Source: Thecaphora thlaspeos
Lineage: Eukaryota > Basidiomycota > Ustilaginomycetes > Urocystidales > Glomosporiaceae
Direction of reading: 5' to 3'
Assembly (NCBI GenBank): GCA_900291925.1
Contig: UWYS01000001.1
Span: 1,054,001 to 1,118,000, forward strand
Length of the DNA: 64,000 nt
Position numbers and translations under genes: made by a program. Under the pieces are notes generated by a model. The model saw only the letters and a program-made list of their open reading frames with translations, did not search any database and had not been told where the DNA came from. This document shows, piece after piece, positions 52,943 to 63,367 of this stretch. The first letter of the stretch is position 1. Each line of letters begins with the position of its first letter.

Positions 52943-55900
52943 ATGCGAAGCGCCTCTTCTTCCATCTCTCTTTCGAGCGGGGCAGATGGAGACAATGGGC
53001 GGGCCCGGCTCCCTTTTCCTCCCCCCGTCGAGTTCGCTCCGGTGCCGAGCTCCAGCCCTTCTTGGATCGAAACCGTCTCTCGTTTCCGCTCTCCTGCTCT
53101 CCTACAAGCGCTTCCCAGCCAGTTGATGTGGCGAGATGGAGACGGTACAGAGATCTATCTGTCCAACTGTCACAGGGAAGCCATCCTTGACCTTCGACGG
53201 CTCTTCCTTGGCTCGGACCCCGTCACCGCTTCGACATCAACAGCTCCTTTGAAGGGTGCTAGACCCTATCGCCCCACTGACATGCGCCTCGCCTCGATGG
53301 CCGCAATCAGCATCGCAGACAAGCTCGAGCCCGTTTCATCCCGGTCCGGAACCTCGGAGCGTGGCCGACGCGAACGAGCAAAGATGCAGGCGTACCGGAG
53401 TGCCTTGGAGGACAGCGTTAAGTCGCTGGCCCCTCCTACCCAGGCGACAGTCGCAAGACATCTCTTCATCAGGACTGTCCTCAACGCCGTCTCGCATCCC
53501 GAGATCTGGGATGAATGCGGTCGTAAAAACGGATTATGGTCAACGCCAGCCGTCAAAGCGGCCGTCATGGAGGTCATACGTTCGGGGTACAGAACTGGCC
53601 CTCGGCTTCACGGTGATGTACGTGTGGTGCACTTCTCTTCCCTCGTATTTCCTCGCATCCTGCCCTGGTACTGATGCCTCTTCCTCTGATGATGATACGG
53701 CCTACAGACGATGGCCGATGCCGTGCAGCAGCTCCAGCTCGCTTTGAAGGATGACGAGGAGTCCTCGAGGTTTGCCGAGCTCTATGCTGACGAGGCCGAC
53801 AGGTATAATAATTGGCTCGCCAGGGTCGTCGTCTTCAGAGCTCGGGAGGAGCTCTGGATGCTGGATAAGGCAGTGCGCAAGGCCGAAGAGGCGGTCCTCT
53901 CCTATTCTCTCCCGCTCAAGGAGCGGGTCGCATCTGCATCTTTGGTCGACGAGCAGCGACGAGAGTACGGTCAGCTTGCCGATCCCTCCGCACGAAATTT
54001 CGCCAATCGCGCCTCGCACTCGCTGATCGAGCGATTCAGAACGAGAGCGTTCGGCAAGATGCTTGACGAGGCAATCGTACGAGCCTGGGAGACCGCAAAG
54101 ATGCTCGCAAGCAACACAGACGGCCGGGCCGAGTTCCTTGCCGACCTCCACTCCGCCGTGGACCAGCTCTCGGAGAGAGTGTGCTCCTATTACGAGGCTA
54201 CGCTCGAAAGGACTCTGCACGATCTCAAGCAGCGCTTCGGAGACGCCGCTCCTGCGCTCCAATCCGACTCCGACGACGAGTATGCGATCCATCACGAAGG
54301 GCCAAGGCGACAAGTGGACGAGCATCTCGGGTTTTTCAAGCAGTGCTACAGCCCACAGAAGCTGTACTTCCGGCAAGTCCCCGTTCGACAGTGGCTCGCC
54401 GCGTTCGCCGCGGCGACCGCCGAGAGCGCCCTGCAACTATGGCAATACGACGATGATCTCGTGGGAGCGGTCGCCAAAGAAATGAGACTGACGATCGGCT
54501 GCCTAGCAATGGATGCCGGCCTGTTGGCGCTGGGGATGAATGCCTTCTGGTGGACCGAAACGCAGGACACCTACGAGCATCCAAGCATGCTCTACCTCGA
54601 TGCATGCCGAGACGGCCAACGAGGCTCGCAGGCGGACACGGGCCACGATGCGCAGCTCTGGCAGTCGATGGCGGCGGAGCTGCGCCGACAGATGGACGAC
54701 GACTTGGTCCTGCGCCTCCAGGCGCTCCAGCGCCACATGCTGCGAGCTGTACCCACCGAGGGCCAAGCGGCGGCGTCGCTCAAGTGCACGCTCGGCGGCA
54801 AGTCGTCTCAGCTCAACGCGTCGTACCTCAAGCGCACCTCGATGCTCTGCATCGCGATGGCGCAGCACGTCGCTGGGCTCTACTCGAATGAAGCAAAGGC
54901 GATCGAACTCGCACTCAAGTCGCTCACCTGGATCGGAAGGGAGCGGGACGACCTCGACGTATCGGACGCAGAACTCCGAGCGGGCCTCGTTAGGGTCGAC
55001 CGTCGCGCGGAAGGCTTGGCAGTCGGCGAGCTGCAGAGGGGGGAACGCGAAGCCGAAGCGAAGGCAAAGCGCCACAAGAGGCAGGCAGAGGACCTCGCTG
55101 CCTCCACGGCCGGCAGACTGACGCGGAATTCGTTCAGAAAGGCCGCGTACGGCCAGGCTGGGCTCCGGACGCCAGCTCCCAAGAAGCAGAAGAGGGAATG
55201 GCGCTACGACGAAGGAATGGACACGTGGGTCCTAGCGACTCCTGCCATATCCCATCCGGGTATTCTCGCCCACCGACCCCGCATCGACACAGCCGACACT
55301 GCCAGGCGCGACATCGTGCAGCCACATACGTTCACTCGCGTGGCACCACCTGCCAGCGCAGGTTCTGGTTCGTCGAGCATCGATGAGGATGAGTCCGCCG
55401 CCGACAACACCCAAGATTCCGACACGACTTCCGACCATGAGTCGGTTCTCGCCTTTGACATCCTCAGGAGTCTGCGCAAGGACAAGAGCAAGGACAAGGA
55501 CAAGGGCAAGAGATGGGCGACCGTGCGGCCACCAGGTACCCATAGCTCCGGCGGTTGGGGGCAGCGTTCGAGGCCGCGAGTCACCAGCGCGCCAACAAGT
55601 CCGATCGCGAATACTGGCGACCTGTCGCAGTTGCACGCTCAAGATGACCAAAGCGATGACGAGCTCGACCTCTTCCGGGCGAAGACGCCGCCGCCAAGGA
55701 GGAAGCCGAAGCCCGTCCAGCGATACGACAGCGGAAGGGACGACGGCACGAAGATCAGAAGCGGCCTCGGCCGGGCGGAGCGCGACGGGGAAATCGAAGG
55801 CTCGTCCGGGACTGGCCACGCGTTGCATCCTTTCAGCAGGATGCGAGGCCTGGAGCGGTCCCTGTCCCTCGACCAGATGCCGATCATGTCTGGTGCTGCC

Positions 55901-56377
55901 TTCCTCGCGGGCCGTGGGAGGAGGAGCTTGAGTCGCTCAGCGGCGACTCCGAGCAGCACCAGCAACAGCAGACCAAGCAGGCATCAGGCTGCAGCGGGCG
56001 TCGGCCACAATGCCGACCTGACGGGAGCGGCTCGAAGGCCGCCGCCACGCCGCTGGTCTCGACCTGGAAGCCTGCCTGTGTCCGAGGCGGAGGACGATGA
56101 CGACGACTTCCAGCCGTCCGAAGCGGCGTCTTGGTCAGAAGACTTTGACGATGACGACAGCGACAGCGACGAAATAGGTCAGGATAGGCAGTCGCACACG
56201 GCGAGGACCTACCGTCTGAGGAGCCGGACCGTGAGGAGCGATCAAGAGGGCTCGCCGGTCGCGCGCGATAAGAGGAAGCGAACGGTAAAGCGTCAATCCG
56301 TTAGCGGCGTCGAGGTCGTCATTCCCGCTGCATCGGGCTGCAGCTCGAGCCACCGGTACCCTGTGCTGGATCTATAG
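52943..56377 (+). CDS. Large protein of unknown function with disordered acidic C-terminal half
   Basis: Two exons, 52943..53617 and 53708..56377, joined in phase with a GTACGT donor; 1,114 residues. It starts MRSASSSISLSSGADGDNGR. The first 650 residues look folded and helical: YLSNCHREAILDLRRLFLGS, RHLFIRTVLNAVSHPEIWDE, MADAVQQLQLALKDDEESSR, and a long helical stretch with FKQCYSPQKLYFRQVPVRQW and MRLTIGCLAMDAGLLALGMN. A Lys/Arg/Glu region around residue 680-700 could be a nuclear signal. The last 350 residues are Ser/Asp/Arg-rich and disordered, with runs such as EAEDDDDDFQPSEAASWSED. No recognised domain, so perhaps a lineage-specific nuclear protein. A conserved ortholog under another name cannot be excluded. 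Confidence 0.75.
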
Positions 56378-56813
56378 CGATCAAGAGCGGGAGGAATGAA
56401 GACGGAGCGAGACACGAGGCAGCATCGCTCCGTTGGGGGATGAGGAGCTACCAGACAGGTCGGCAACGGCACACGACCACGACCGTACCTCCCAAGACAC
56501 GCGATCTCGCATGCTAAGGAGCATCACAGCAAGCAGCCATAGCATCCCAGCGCAGCCGACACGAATCGGCTCTGACCCCTACCCCGCACCCTTGATGACG
56601 GCAACACAAGCCCCGCCCGCTTCGGATCGCAGCAGCAGAGTAGCCACGGTGTCTATACTCCAGGAACGGCACCTTGCACAACCACCGACTGTATTGTGAA
56701 CTCGATACCCCCGCCTCTAGATGTCCCCTGCAACACATCACTTGTACCCCTATCTGCACCACGTACGCATGCATACACGCACGAAGTCCGCATACTAACC
56801 CGATGCAATCGCA
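56378..56813. other. Convergent 3' region between unknown gene and pol eta
   Basis: About 0.44 kb between two stop codons; presumably holds both polyadenylation regions. No gene recognised. Confidence 0.45.
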
Positions 56814-59294
56814 TCAACCCTTCTTGCCAAAGAACCTATCGAGGCCGCCTTTCGGTCGATTTGGTTTGGTCGATTTCTGCTTGGCCGTCGAGGGAGGCGT
56901 AAAGGTCGAAGTGGACGAGGAAGCTTGCAGAGCCTGGGAGAGCGAGACGGCAAAGTGCCAGTCCTGGTGTTCTTCCTTGATGCGTTCGAGGAGGTAGGGT
57001 TGTTCGAAAGCTGCTGCGTCCGAGGGAGCGAGCAGGACGGTGGAACACTCGGGACAGCGCCAATTTGGAGCGGTCACTTCCGGCGGTGCGATCTCTGCTG
57101 CTGGTGGCGGTGGTGGTAATAGATCGGGAGTCGTGCCGTCGGCCTGTGTTCGTGGCGGCCCTGACAGAGCGGCATCGTCGATAGCAGGTAGGGTCGTCTC
57201 TGAAGGCGACGATTCATCGATTCCGGGCGTGCTGACGCTCCTGCTAGCTTCTTCGGGTTCAGTGGCGCGAGGAGGAAGGTCGATCGACTTTAGCTTCTCG
57301 TCCGCCCTGCTGCGCTCGAACATATCGTCGAGTCGCGACCTCTTGCGCTTCTTCGTCGGCGTGGCCGCCGTCGAGCTCGATGGCGTCGGGATCGCTGCAT
57401 CCGACCTCGTTGACGTAGCGAAGGCGTGCGAGGATCGATCGACGTTGCCCAGAAAGCCCGCTATACCCCTCTGCCCCACCTCGCTCTCCTCTAGCCCACT
57501 AAAGCCAATCGCGATCGTCAGCACTTTGCCACCCTCGACCGATCCACCCCCGATCGCATCAAGGGCATCGCCGACGCTGTCTCGCCACAGCTTTTCGCCC
57601 TTCTTCAGTATGACCGCCGCCAGTTTCTCATTGGTGCGCGAGTTGACAAAGGGAAAGGCGACTTGCCTCGATCTCGGGACCGATCCGGCGCGGATGTAGC
57701 GCAGGACGAGCGTCTTTGGCCAGAGGTTGGTGCGTTCCGCCCGAGCCTCGTTGAGACGGATCGAGAGCTCGGTCGCGAGGATCTGAAGCCAATGCATCGC
57801 CTCCTCTGGCCGTGTGATGGGCGGTCGGACAGACTTGCTGGCGAGCATCGTCTGGTTGTTGACGCGCTCTTTGACCTCGGAATAGTCGATACCGCGCAGC
57901 ACATTGTACACCCAGCGCGCCTCTTCGCCGAACTTTGCCTGCATCTCGTCGAGCGTCACGCTCCATAGATCCGCCACTGTCGACGAGGCCCACTCCTGCC
58001 CGATCGCCGTGCCGAGCTTGCCGCCGAGGAAGCGGATTCTGGTGTAGGGCAGGCTCGAGAAGAAGTTGGGCACGGTGCAGGGTCGCATGATCGTCTGGCC
58101 GTTGGGCTTGCGCCAGGACGAGCAGAGCTTCGAGAGCGTCTTGTTCGACGCTATCCCGGCCGACGTCGTATACCCGAGCTCGTCGATGACGTTCTGGCGG
58201 ACGTTGTTCATCAGCTCCGCCCCAAGCGCGAGCGCGACGTCGGTCCAGGTCGTCTCGCCGTACTCGATTGCGTCCCAAAGGGCCTCCTCTTCGTCCAGCT
58301 CTTCCGGCTGCGATGAGACCGGGTCGGTGAGGCCGTCGAAGCGAGAGCCCCAGGAGGCTGGGAGCACGGGCGGTTTGGCTCCGCCGTTGACCTCGCACTC
58401 AAGACCGACGTGGCCCGCGCCCACCGGTGCATCGACGAGGAGCGCCGCCTTGGCCACCTGCTTCTCCGGCCTACCGATGCCCGTCGATTTTCCGACCTCG
58501 CTTGTCTTTGGGATGACGTGGCCGAACTTCTGCCACTGCTTGAGCCCGATCCGCGGCGGCGGAGGCAGCGGGCAGTCCATCCCCTTGATCCCTTTGACCG
58601 GATCATCCTTGGGCACGTCGCGTAGGAGCGGGTAGCGCTCGATCATGAGCTTGCGCACCTCGATCGTCAGGTCAAAGTAGGACTCGTCGATCGACGCCTT
58701 CTCGACCGCGCCCGAGGGGCACGTCTTTTTGAAGATGGCGAGGATCTTGTTGCTCTCCTTCCTGTACGGATCGAGGCTGACCTTGTGCGTCTCTGGCTGC
58801 GGGTTCTCGTAGTAGCCCGCTTGGTTGCTGCCGTGGGCGTAAGTGGCGACGTGGACGAGGCGGAGGTCGGGGCACTTTTTGAGCGCCTCTGGGATCGACT
58901 CGAAGCGCGAGATGCCCTTGTCCCTGGCGGGGTAGTTGACGGCAATCAGGCCTTGCCACTGCTGTACGGCTATGGGCACCTTTGTGGCGTCGAGATTGAG
59001 GCGAGATGCTTCGAACTGGGCATAGGCAGCGTCGACGTCGCAGTGTGCTACCACGCGGAGGGGGTTGGAGGGGTTGAGGGTCCCTGCAGAGAGGAGGTGC
59101 TTGTAGGTGATGACAGGCCATGGCGGCGGGCCGTCGAGATGCGGCTGGACTTCGAGATTGGTGTGTCTCGGTATTGGCCGATCTTCCGGCGGTCCCTGCA
59201 GCGAGGGAGCGTTGTGGAATGGGTTGTAAGTCTCTGTTCCCAGCGGCGCGAGCGAGTTGGAGTGGCGCTGGGCGGCCTTCTTCGGCGAGGACAT
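56814..59294 (-). CDS. RAD30: DNA polymerase eta (Y family, translesion synthesis)
   Basis: Intronless, 826 residues from MSSPKKAAQRHSNSLAPLGT; the frame is open to Met-59519, but that part is low complexity. The Y-family palm carries the metal-binding acids in VAHCDVDAAYAQFEASRL (about residue 80-97) and KASIDESYFDLTIEVRKL (about 200). Fingers have AVQQWQGLIAVNYPARDKGI. Thumb and HhH segments include TSAGIASNKTLSKLCSSWRK and FLGGKLGTAIGQ, and the little finger LSIRLNEARAERTNLWPKTL. The C-terminus has a UBZ-like zinc finger (CPECSTVLL ... EEHQDWH, about 745-785) and ends GGLDRFFGKKG, a PIP-box-like PCNA-binding motif. The enzyme copies past UV dimers in the nucleus. The NTE (first 60 residues) is longer than in yeast. 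Confidence 0.95.
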   Translation of the reverse strand: MSSPKKAAQRHSNSLAPLGTETYNPFHNAPSLQGPPEDRPIPRHTNLEVQPHLDGPPPWPVITYKHLLSAGTLNPSNPLRVVAHCDVDAAYAQFEASRLNLDATKVPIAVQQWQGLIAVNYPARDKGISRFESIPEALKKCPDLRLVHVATYAHGSNQAGYYENPQPETHKVSLDPYRKESNKILAIFKKTCPSGAVEKASIDESYFDLTIEVRKLMIERYPLLRDVPKDDPVKGIKGMDCPLPPPPRIGLKQWQKFGHVIPKTSEVGKSTGIGRPEKQVAKAALLVDAPVGAGHVGLECEVNGGAKPPVLPASWGSRFDGLTDPVSSQPEELDEEEALWDAIEYGETTWTDVALALGAELMNNVRQNVIDELGYTTSAGIASNKTLSKLCSSWRKPNGQTIMRPCTVPNFFSSLPYTRIRFLGGKLGTAIGQEWASSTVADLWSVTLDEMQAKFGEEARWVYNVLRGIDYSEVKERVNNQTMLASKSVRPPITRPEEAMHWLQILATELSIRLNEARAERTNLWPKTLVLRYIRAGSVPRSRQVAFPFVNSRTNEKLAAVILKKGEKLWRDSVGDALDAIGGGSVEGGKVLTIAIGFSGLEESEVGQRGIAGFLGNVDRSSHAFATSTRSDAAIPTPSSSTAATPTKKRKRSRLDDMFERSRADEKLKSIDLPPRATEPEEASRSVSTPGIDESSPSETTLPAIDDAALSGPPRTQADGTTPDLLPPPPPAAEIAPPEVTAPNWRCPECSTVLLAPSDAAAFEQPYLLERIKEEHQDWHFAVSLSQALQASSSTSTFTPPSTAKQKSTKPNRPKGGLDRFFGKKG

Positions 59295-59709
59295 GGTCGC
59301 AGCTGGCAGCGACTCAGAGGGCGAGGGTATAGCTCTAGCCGGAGCTGGAGCTGAAGGCGGAGTGCGGCCCGTTGGGTACGGTGTTATAGAGGCATTGCGA
59401 ATGGGTGAGGGGTGGGTGAGCCGTCGAGGGTTGGCAGCGAGGAATGGGTGGTGGTGTGTGGGAACGAGGGAGCGAGGGAAGCAGGGCAGCGTCGTGTTGT
59501 CTCCCTCAACGCCAGACAAAGCCCGCGCAACAAGTCACGTCACACCACCCTCTCTACGCGAAAGCCCGCACACAGACGCATTATCCGCTTGGTGCTGAGC
59601 ATTCACCAGCCATGCAGGTTGTATGATCAAAGTAACACGTTCCGCCGCCTGGTACATTCTGGCTTCAGATCTCAGCCATCCCTTCCGCTGCCCAAGCGCG
59701 GCGACGTTA
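59295..59709. other. Region between pol eta start and MMTAG gene end
   Basis: About 0.4 kb. The pol eta frame stays open to 59519 but reads as Pro/Ser-rich low complexity, so it is taken as leader. No other feature seen. Confidence 0.4.
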
Positions 59710-61071
59710 TCACGGCGTGCCACCTCGAGGCTCGGGCCTCCTGTGCGGCGGCGAACGCTTTTGCTCGATCGATCTGCGGCGCTCCGGGCTGCGATCATAG
59801 CGCCTCGATGGCGCACCTCGGTCTGCCGTGTCTCGGTCCTCGCCGTAGTAGGTGCGACGCGCGGGCTGACTGCTTTCGCTTCCATCGTCTGCTCTTCGGC
59901 CATTGCTGTATCGTCTGCGGTCGTCGCCGCATCGATGCGCGCTCGCGTGACTCCGGTGTCGTTCGCCCTCGTCTCGCCTGTACCGGTCGTGGTCCCCATC
60001 TCGGGCGTCGTACCCTCTGGTTGAGCCATACGACCGTCGCTCTGCAGATGGGCTTCGTCGCCTTGCGGAGTCATCCCTGGCTGCGGCACGCGACCGGCGG
60101 TAGCTCGAACTAGGTGATCTTGACCTAGTGCGATGCCTTTCGTCGTCGCGATACCTCTTTTCGCCGTCGTCATCGTCGTGCTGTCTTGATCTGTGGCCAT
60201 CTCTGCGATCGCGGTTCCGGTCCCGATCTCGATCTCTCGATCCTTCCCTGTGTTCACGCCCCGTATTCCCGTCCCGCTCCTCTCTCCGTCGTCGTCGCTC
60301 CTCTCGCTCAGCATCTTTCCTCTCCGCTCGCTCCACCTCCTTCTCGTTCCGCCTCTCTTCCTTCACCTTCCTCTTGACCTCCTTCTTGGCCAGCTCCTTG
60401 GCCAGCTCCTTGGCCAGCTTGCGGTCGTCTTCCGTCACTCCTTCGGCCTCGCCTTCGACACGCTCAGGAGCATCCGATCCCCCTGAGTTCCACAGTCTCT
60501 TTGTCGAATCGAGCGGTGCGGTATTTGCGCCGGTCCTTGCACCACGGCTGGAGCTCGCCGAGGCACCTGCAAGCAGATGCGATCCGACCTGCGGTTCCCC
60601 CGTCGAGGTGGAGGGCGGCGCGATGCCTCTACCGGGTGTTCGAACAAGTAGATGCGTTGAGGATGAAGCAGTGAATGTCAATCAGTCTGAAGCGCCTCTA
60701 GCAGCTCTGCAGGCATGTCCATCAGCCTGCCTCCGATCGCTTGACTCACAGCTTGGCATACATAGCCTCCTGCTCGATCTTCTTGATTCGCCGCAGCTCC
60801 TCGCGCCTCTCTTCCGCCTTATCGCCGCCCTTGTCCTTGTTGTACCAGTGGATATCCCTACCGGCCTGCCATCGTCCTTGCGCTGCTTTGACCGAGTTGC
60901 CGAGGTAGAACTCGCGGTCCTTGTCGTTCTTGACATCCTCCCAAGAGAAGTGGCCCTGACCGCCTCGAGCGCGCCTGCGTGGTACAGTCGACGAGATGTT
61001 CAACGTCAGCTCGAGATCCGTGCAGAGACAGGCGACCATTCGAAGCTGAAAGAGACTCACCGTTCTGACAT
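59710..61071 (-). CDS. MMTAG-domain protein with RS-rich C-terminus
   Basis: Three exons, complement(join(59710..60628, 60750..60974, 61061..61071)), 384 residues. The first exon is only 11 nt (MSER with a split codon). The N-terminal 80 residues, RRARGGQGHFSWEDVKNDKD then REFYLGNSVKAAQGRWQAGR, form the conserved domain of multiple-myeloma-tumor-associated protein 2-like proteins. Splicing gives MYAKLGIAPPSTSTGEP. The rest is a basic, charged KE/KR coil (LAKELAKELAKKEVKRKVKE) and a long Arg/Ser/Asp-rich tail of RD and RS dipeptides. RS tails and the human homologue suggest a nuclear role linked to pre-mRNA processing; the biochemical function is unknown. Confidence 0.87.
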
Positions 61072-61463
61072 GTTAGCGTCGCTGAAGGTTCTGGAGAGGG
61101 TAGGGAAGAGGCGGTAGCGGTGATGCGCGAGGGGATGGTGGTAGCAAGGCGGAGCACGTATGTATTTTGACGGGCTTTTTCGTCGATTTTCCGCGTGTAA
61201 CAAACTAGTCCAGCGCGATGTAGAGACCTCTGCGCTGCCCGACTTCCGATATAGAAACACGCACTAGCATACACGATACTCGACGCACCGCGAAGCGGCC
61301 ACAATCCATAACGACATCCGTGACCGACCGCACGAGCCCCTCGTCATACCACACTCGGGACGAAGTAGCGACAGGACCAATGTGTTATTGTAATATGACC
61401 ACGACTCTACTATAAGTGATGCTGCTGATGTACTATTTATAAAGGGGCTACAGCCACGCCCGT
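61072..61463. other. Region between MMTAG start and OYE stop
   Basis: About 0.4 kb, unusually AT-rich at 61381-61445. TTTATAAA (61436-61443) reads TATAAATA on the minus strand; it could be a distal TATA for the MMTAG gene (about 365 nt upstream) or part of the OYE 3' end. Confidence 0.4.
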
Positions 61464-62738
61464 CTAGAGCTTGTTGCCGTCAGGGTTGGCCTCGGCGCCG
61501 TGACTGGGCTCGCCGGAGGGAGGCTGGAGGATGCTGAGGAGCGTCTTGACGTCCTGCTCGTTGCACATCTGCGGGACCTCCTTGCCCAGGCCGCTCATCT
61601 TGAGCTGCACGATACAGGCGGGGAGGGTGAGCTGTGCCGGCATGGAAGGGTGCGCCTCTGCCGCCTTTTCCTTCTTGCCAGAGAGAATCTCGGCGACCAG
61701 GTGAGGTTCACCGCACAGCGGTCGGCCCAGACCAACAATGTCGCAGCTCTGCTCCTCGATCGCCTTGTTCATGAGCGAGCCCGTGCGGAAGCCGCCGGTG
61801 ACGGCCAGCTTCGAGACGGAGAGATGCGGGCGGATGCGCTCGGCAAACTCAATGAAGAAGCTCTCGCGCGCAATGATGTTCTCCTTGTGCTCAAGGCCGC
61901 TCGACTCGTACGTCCCTCCGCTGTGCTCGATAAGCTCAACGCCCGCCTTTTCGAGGCGCTTGGACATCTCCATCGAGTCGTCGCCGTCGAAGCCGCCCTC
62001 GGCAAAGTCGGCGCTGTTGATCTTGATCGACGTGATGAACTTGGGGTTCGGGACGGCCTCCTTGATCGCCGAGGTGATCTCAAACACGATCCTCGAACGG
62101 TTGTCGAGCGAAGCGCCGCCGTAGTTGTCGGTACGCGTGTTGACGTGCGGGCTGAGGAACTGGCTAAGGAGGTAGCCGTGCGCGCTGTGCAGCTGGACAC
62201 CCGAGCCGCCGGCCTCGTAGAAGACCTTGGCGGCAAAGGCGAAGCGCTTGGGGAGCTCGTGGATCTCGTCGAACGTCATGGCGCGCGGCTTGCCAAACGT
62301 CATGCCCATCGCCGGCTTGCACTGGACGTCGCTCGACGAGACGGGCTCCGGGTTGATGTCGATGGACGTCTGGCGTCCGGCGTGCGTGAGCTGGGCGATG
62401 ACGAGGCTTCCCTTGGCCGTCGCCGCCTCGACCACGGGCTTGTAGGCCTTGACGTACTCGTCGTGCCAGGCGATCGTGTAGTCGATGCAGGCGTTTTGCG
62501 CCGCCTCCGGGTAGCGAGCGTCGACGGGGACGTTGCCGAGGACGATGGTGCCGATCTCGCCCTCGCCCCACGCCTTGTAGAGCGAGATGTAGTCGGACGT
62601 GGGCCAGCCGCGCTTCTTAAAGTCGTCCTGGTCCCACGAGCAGAGGCGCTCCGTCATGGCGCCCTTGAGCGTGCCGTTGTGCGCGACGGCGCCGGACTTG
62701 AAGTGCACCGGCTTCTTGAGGGCTTCGAGGTTGGACAT
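61464..62738 (-). CDS. NADH:flavin oxidoreductase of the old yellow enzyme family
   Basis: Intronless, 424 residues from MSNLEALKKPVHFKSGAVAH. It is an FMN-binding TIM barrel: LKGAMTERLCSWDQ (phosphate-side start), IAQLTHAGRQTSIDINPEPV, the substrate/FMN segment VQLHSAHGYLLSQFLSPHVN, then TRTDNYGGASLDNRSRIVFE, KINSADFAEGGFDGDDSMEM, and the FMN-phosphate loops VTGGFRTGSLMNKAIE and DIVGLGRPLCGEPHLV. It reduces activated C=C bonds with NAD(P)H. The SAHGYLLSQFLSP and GxP.C..P motifs resemble the NADH-oxidase-like fungal subgroup rather than classical yeast OYE. Likely cytosolic and stress- or catabolism-related; the true substrate is unknown. Confidence 0.92.
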   Translation of the reverse strand: MSNLEALKKPVHFKSGAVAHNGTLKGAMTERLCSWDQDDFKKRGWPTSDYISLYKAWGEGEIGTIVLGNVPVDARYPEAAQNACIDYTIAWHDEYVKAYKPVVEAATAKGSLVIAQLTHAGRQTSIDINPEPVSSSDVQCKPAMGMTFGKPRAMTFDEIHELPKRFAFAAKVFYEAGGSGVQLHSAHGYLLSQFLSPHVNTRTDNYGGASLDNRSRIVFEITSAIKEAVPNPKFITSIKINSADFAEGGFDGDDSMEMSKRLEKAGVELIEHSGGTYESSGLEHKENIIARESFFIEFAERIRPHLSVSKLAVTGGFRTGSLMNKAIEEQSCDIVGLGRPLCGEPHLVAEILSGKKEKAAEAHPSMPAQLTLPACIVQLKMSGLGKEVPQMCNEQDVKTLLSILQPPSGEPSHGAEANPDGNKL

Positions 62739-63367
62739 GGTGAATAGAGTGGCATGGCAGAGCTAGCGAGTTATGGCCGGTTCTGGGTATGCGGAGGGGA
62801 ATGGAGAGCTGCAAATGTTGATTGCAGTCGAGGCCGGTCCTGTTTACAGTGTACCTCGCTGCACCGGCATCATGGCGTCGTCCTGGAGCCGGAGTTACGA
62901 TGTTCGTCATGTGTGTCGCGCAGACGAGAGCACGCAAGAGAGCGCCAGACGAAGTCGAGGCACGAGGGAGGCTTCGACGACGCCCTTGCTGTGCTCCCTA
63001 CTGCACCTCGGCAGACGTGTCACGGTCGTGACAGCCTGGAGCGAGCAGCGGGTTCCGCAGCGTTGCGACGAAGGGTTGAGAAGAAAGGGTGGCCAGCCCA
63101 TCGACCGTGACAGCGCTCGTGCGGCGATCTGCGTCATCTTAAATCCGGCCGCACTGGAGGTGGACGGCGGCGTCGTATAGTACAAACAGCGCCATTCCTC
63201 CACAACGTCTCTGTCGAACAACGATGCTACAGCACATACAGACGCATCAAAGAGCGAGAGAGCGCCCGACCAAACCTGTCCTGTCCACTCAGGCAAGAGC
63301 GATGTGCTGCTCGCAAGACGACGACGTCCGAACAGCATCGAAAGCGCCACGTCAGCTTGGCTCTTAC
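62739..63367. other. Region between OYE start and aquaporin 3' part
   Basis: About 0.6 kb. It should hold the OYE promoter and the unresolved last exon and 3' end of the aquaglyceroporin gene. The ORFs here show no domain. Confidence 0.4.

Noticed and set aside
61500..62747. 415-codon ORF opposite the OYE gene
   Set aside because: Antisense shadow; the minus-strand ORF has complete OYE motifs.
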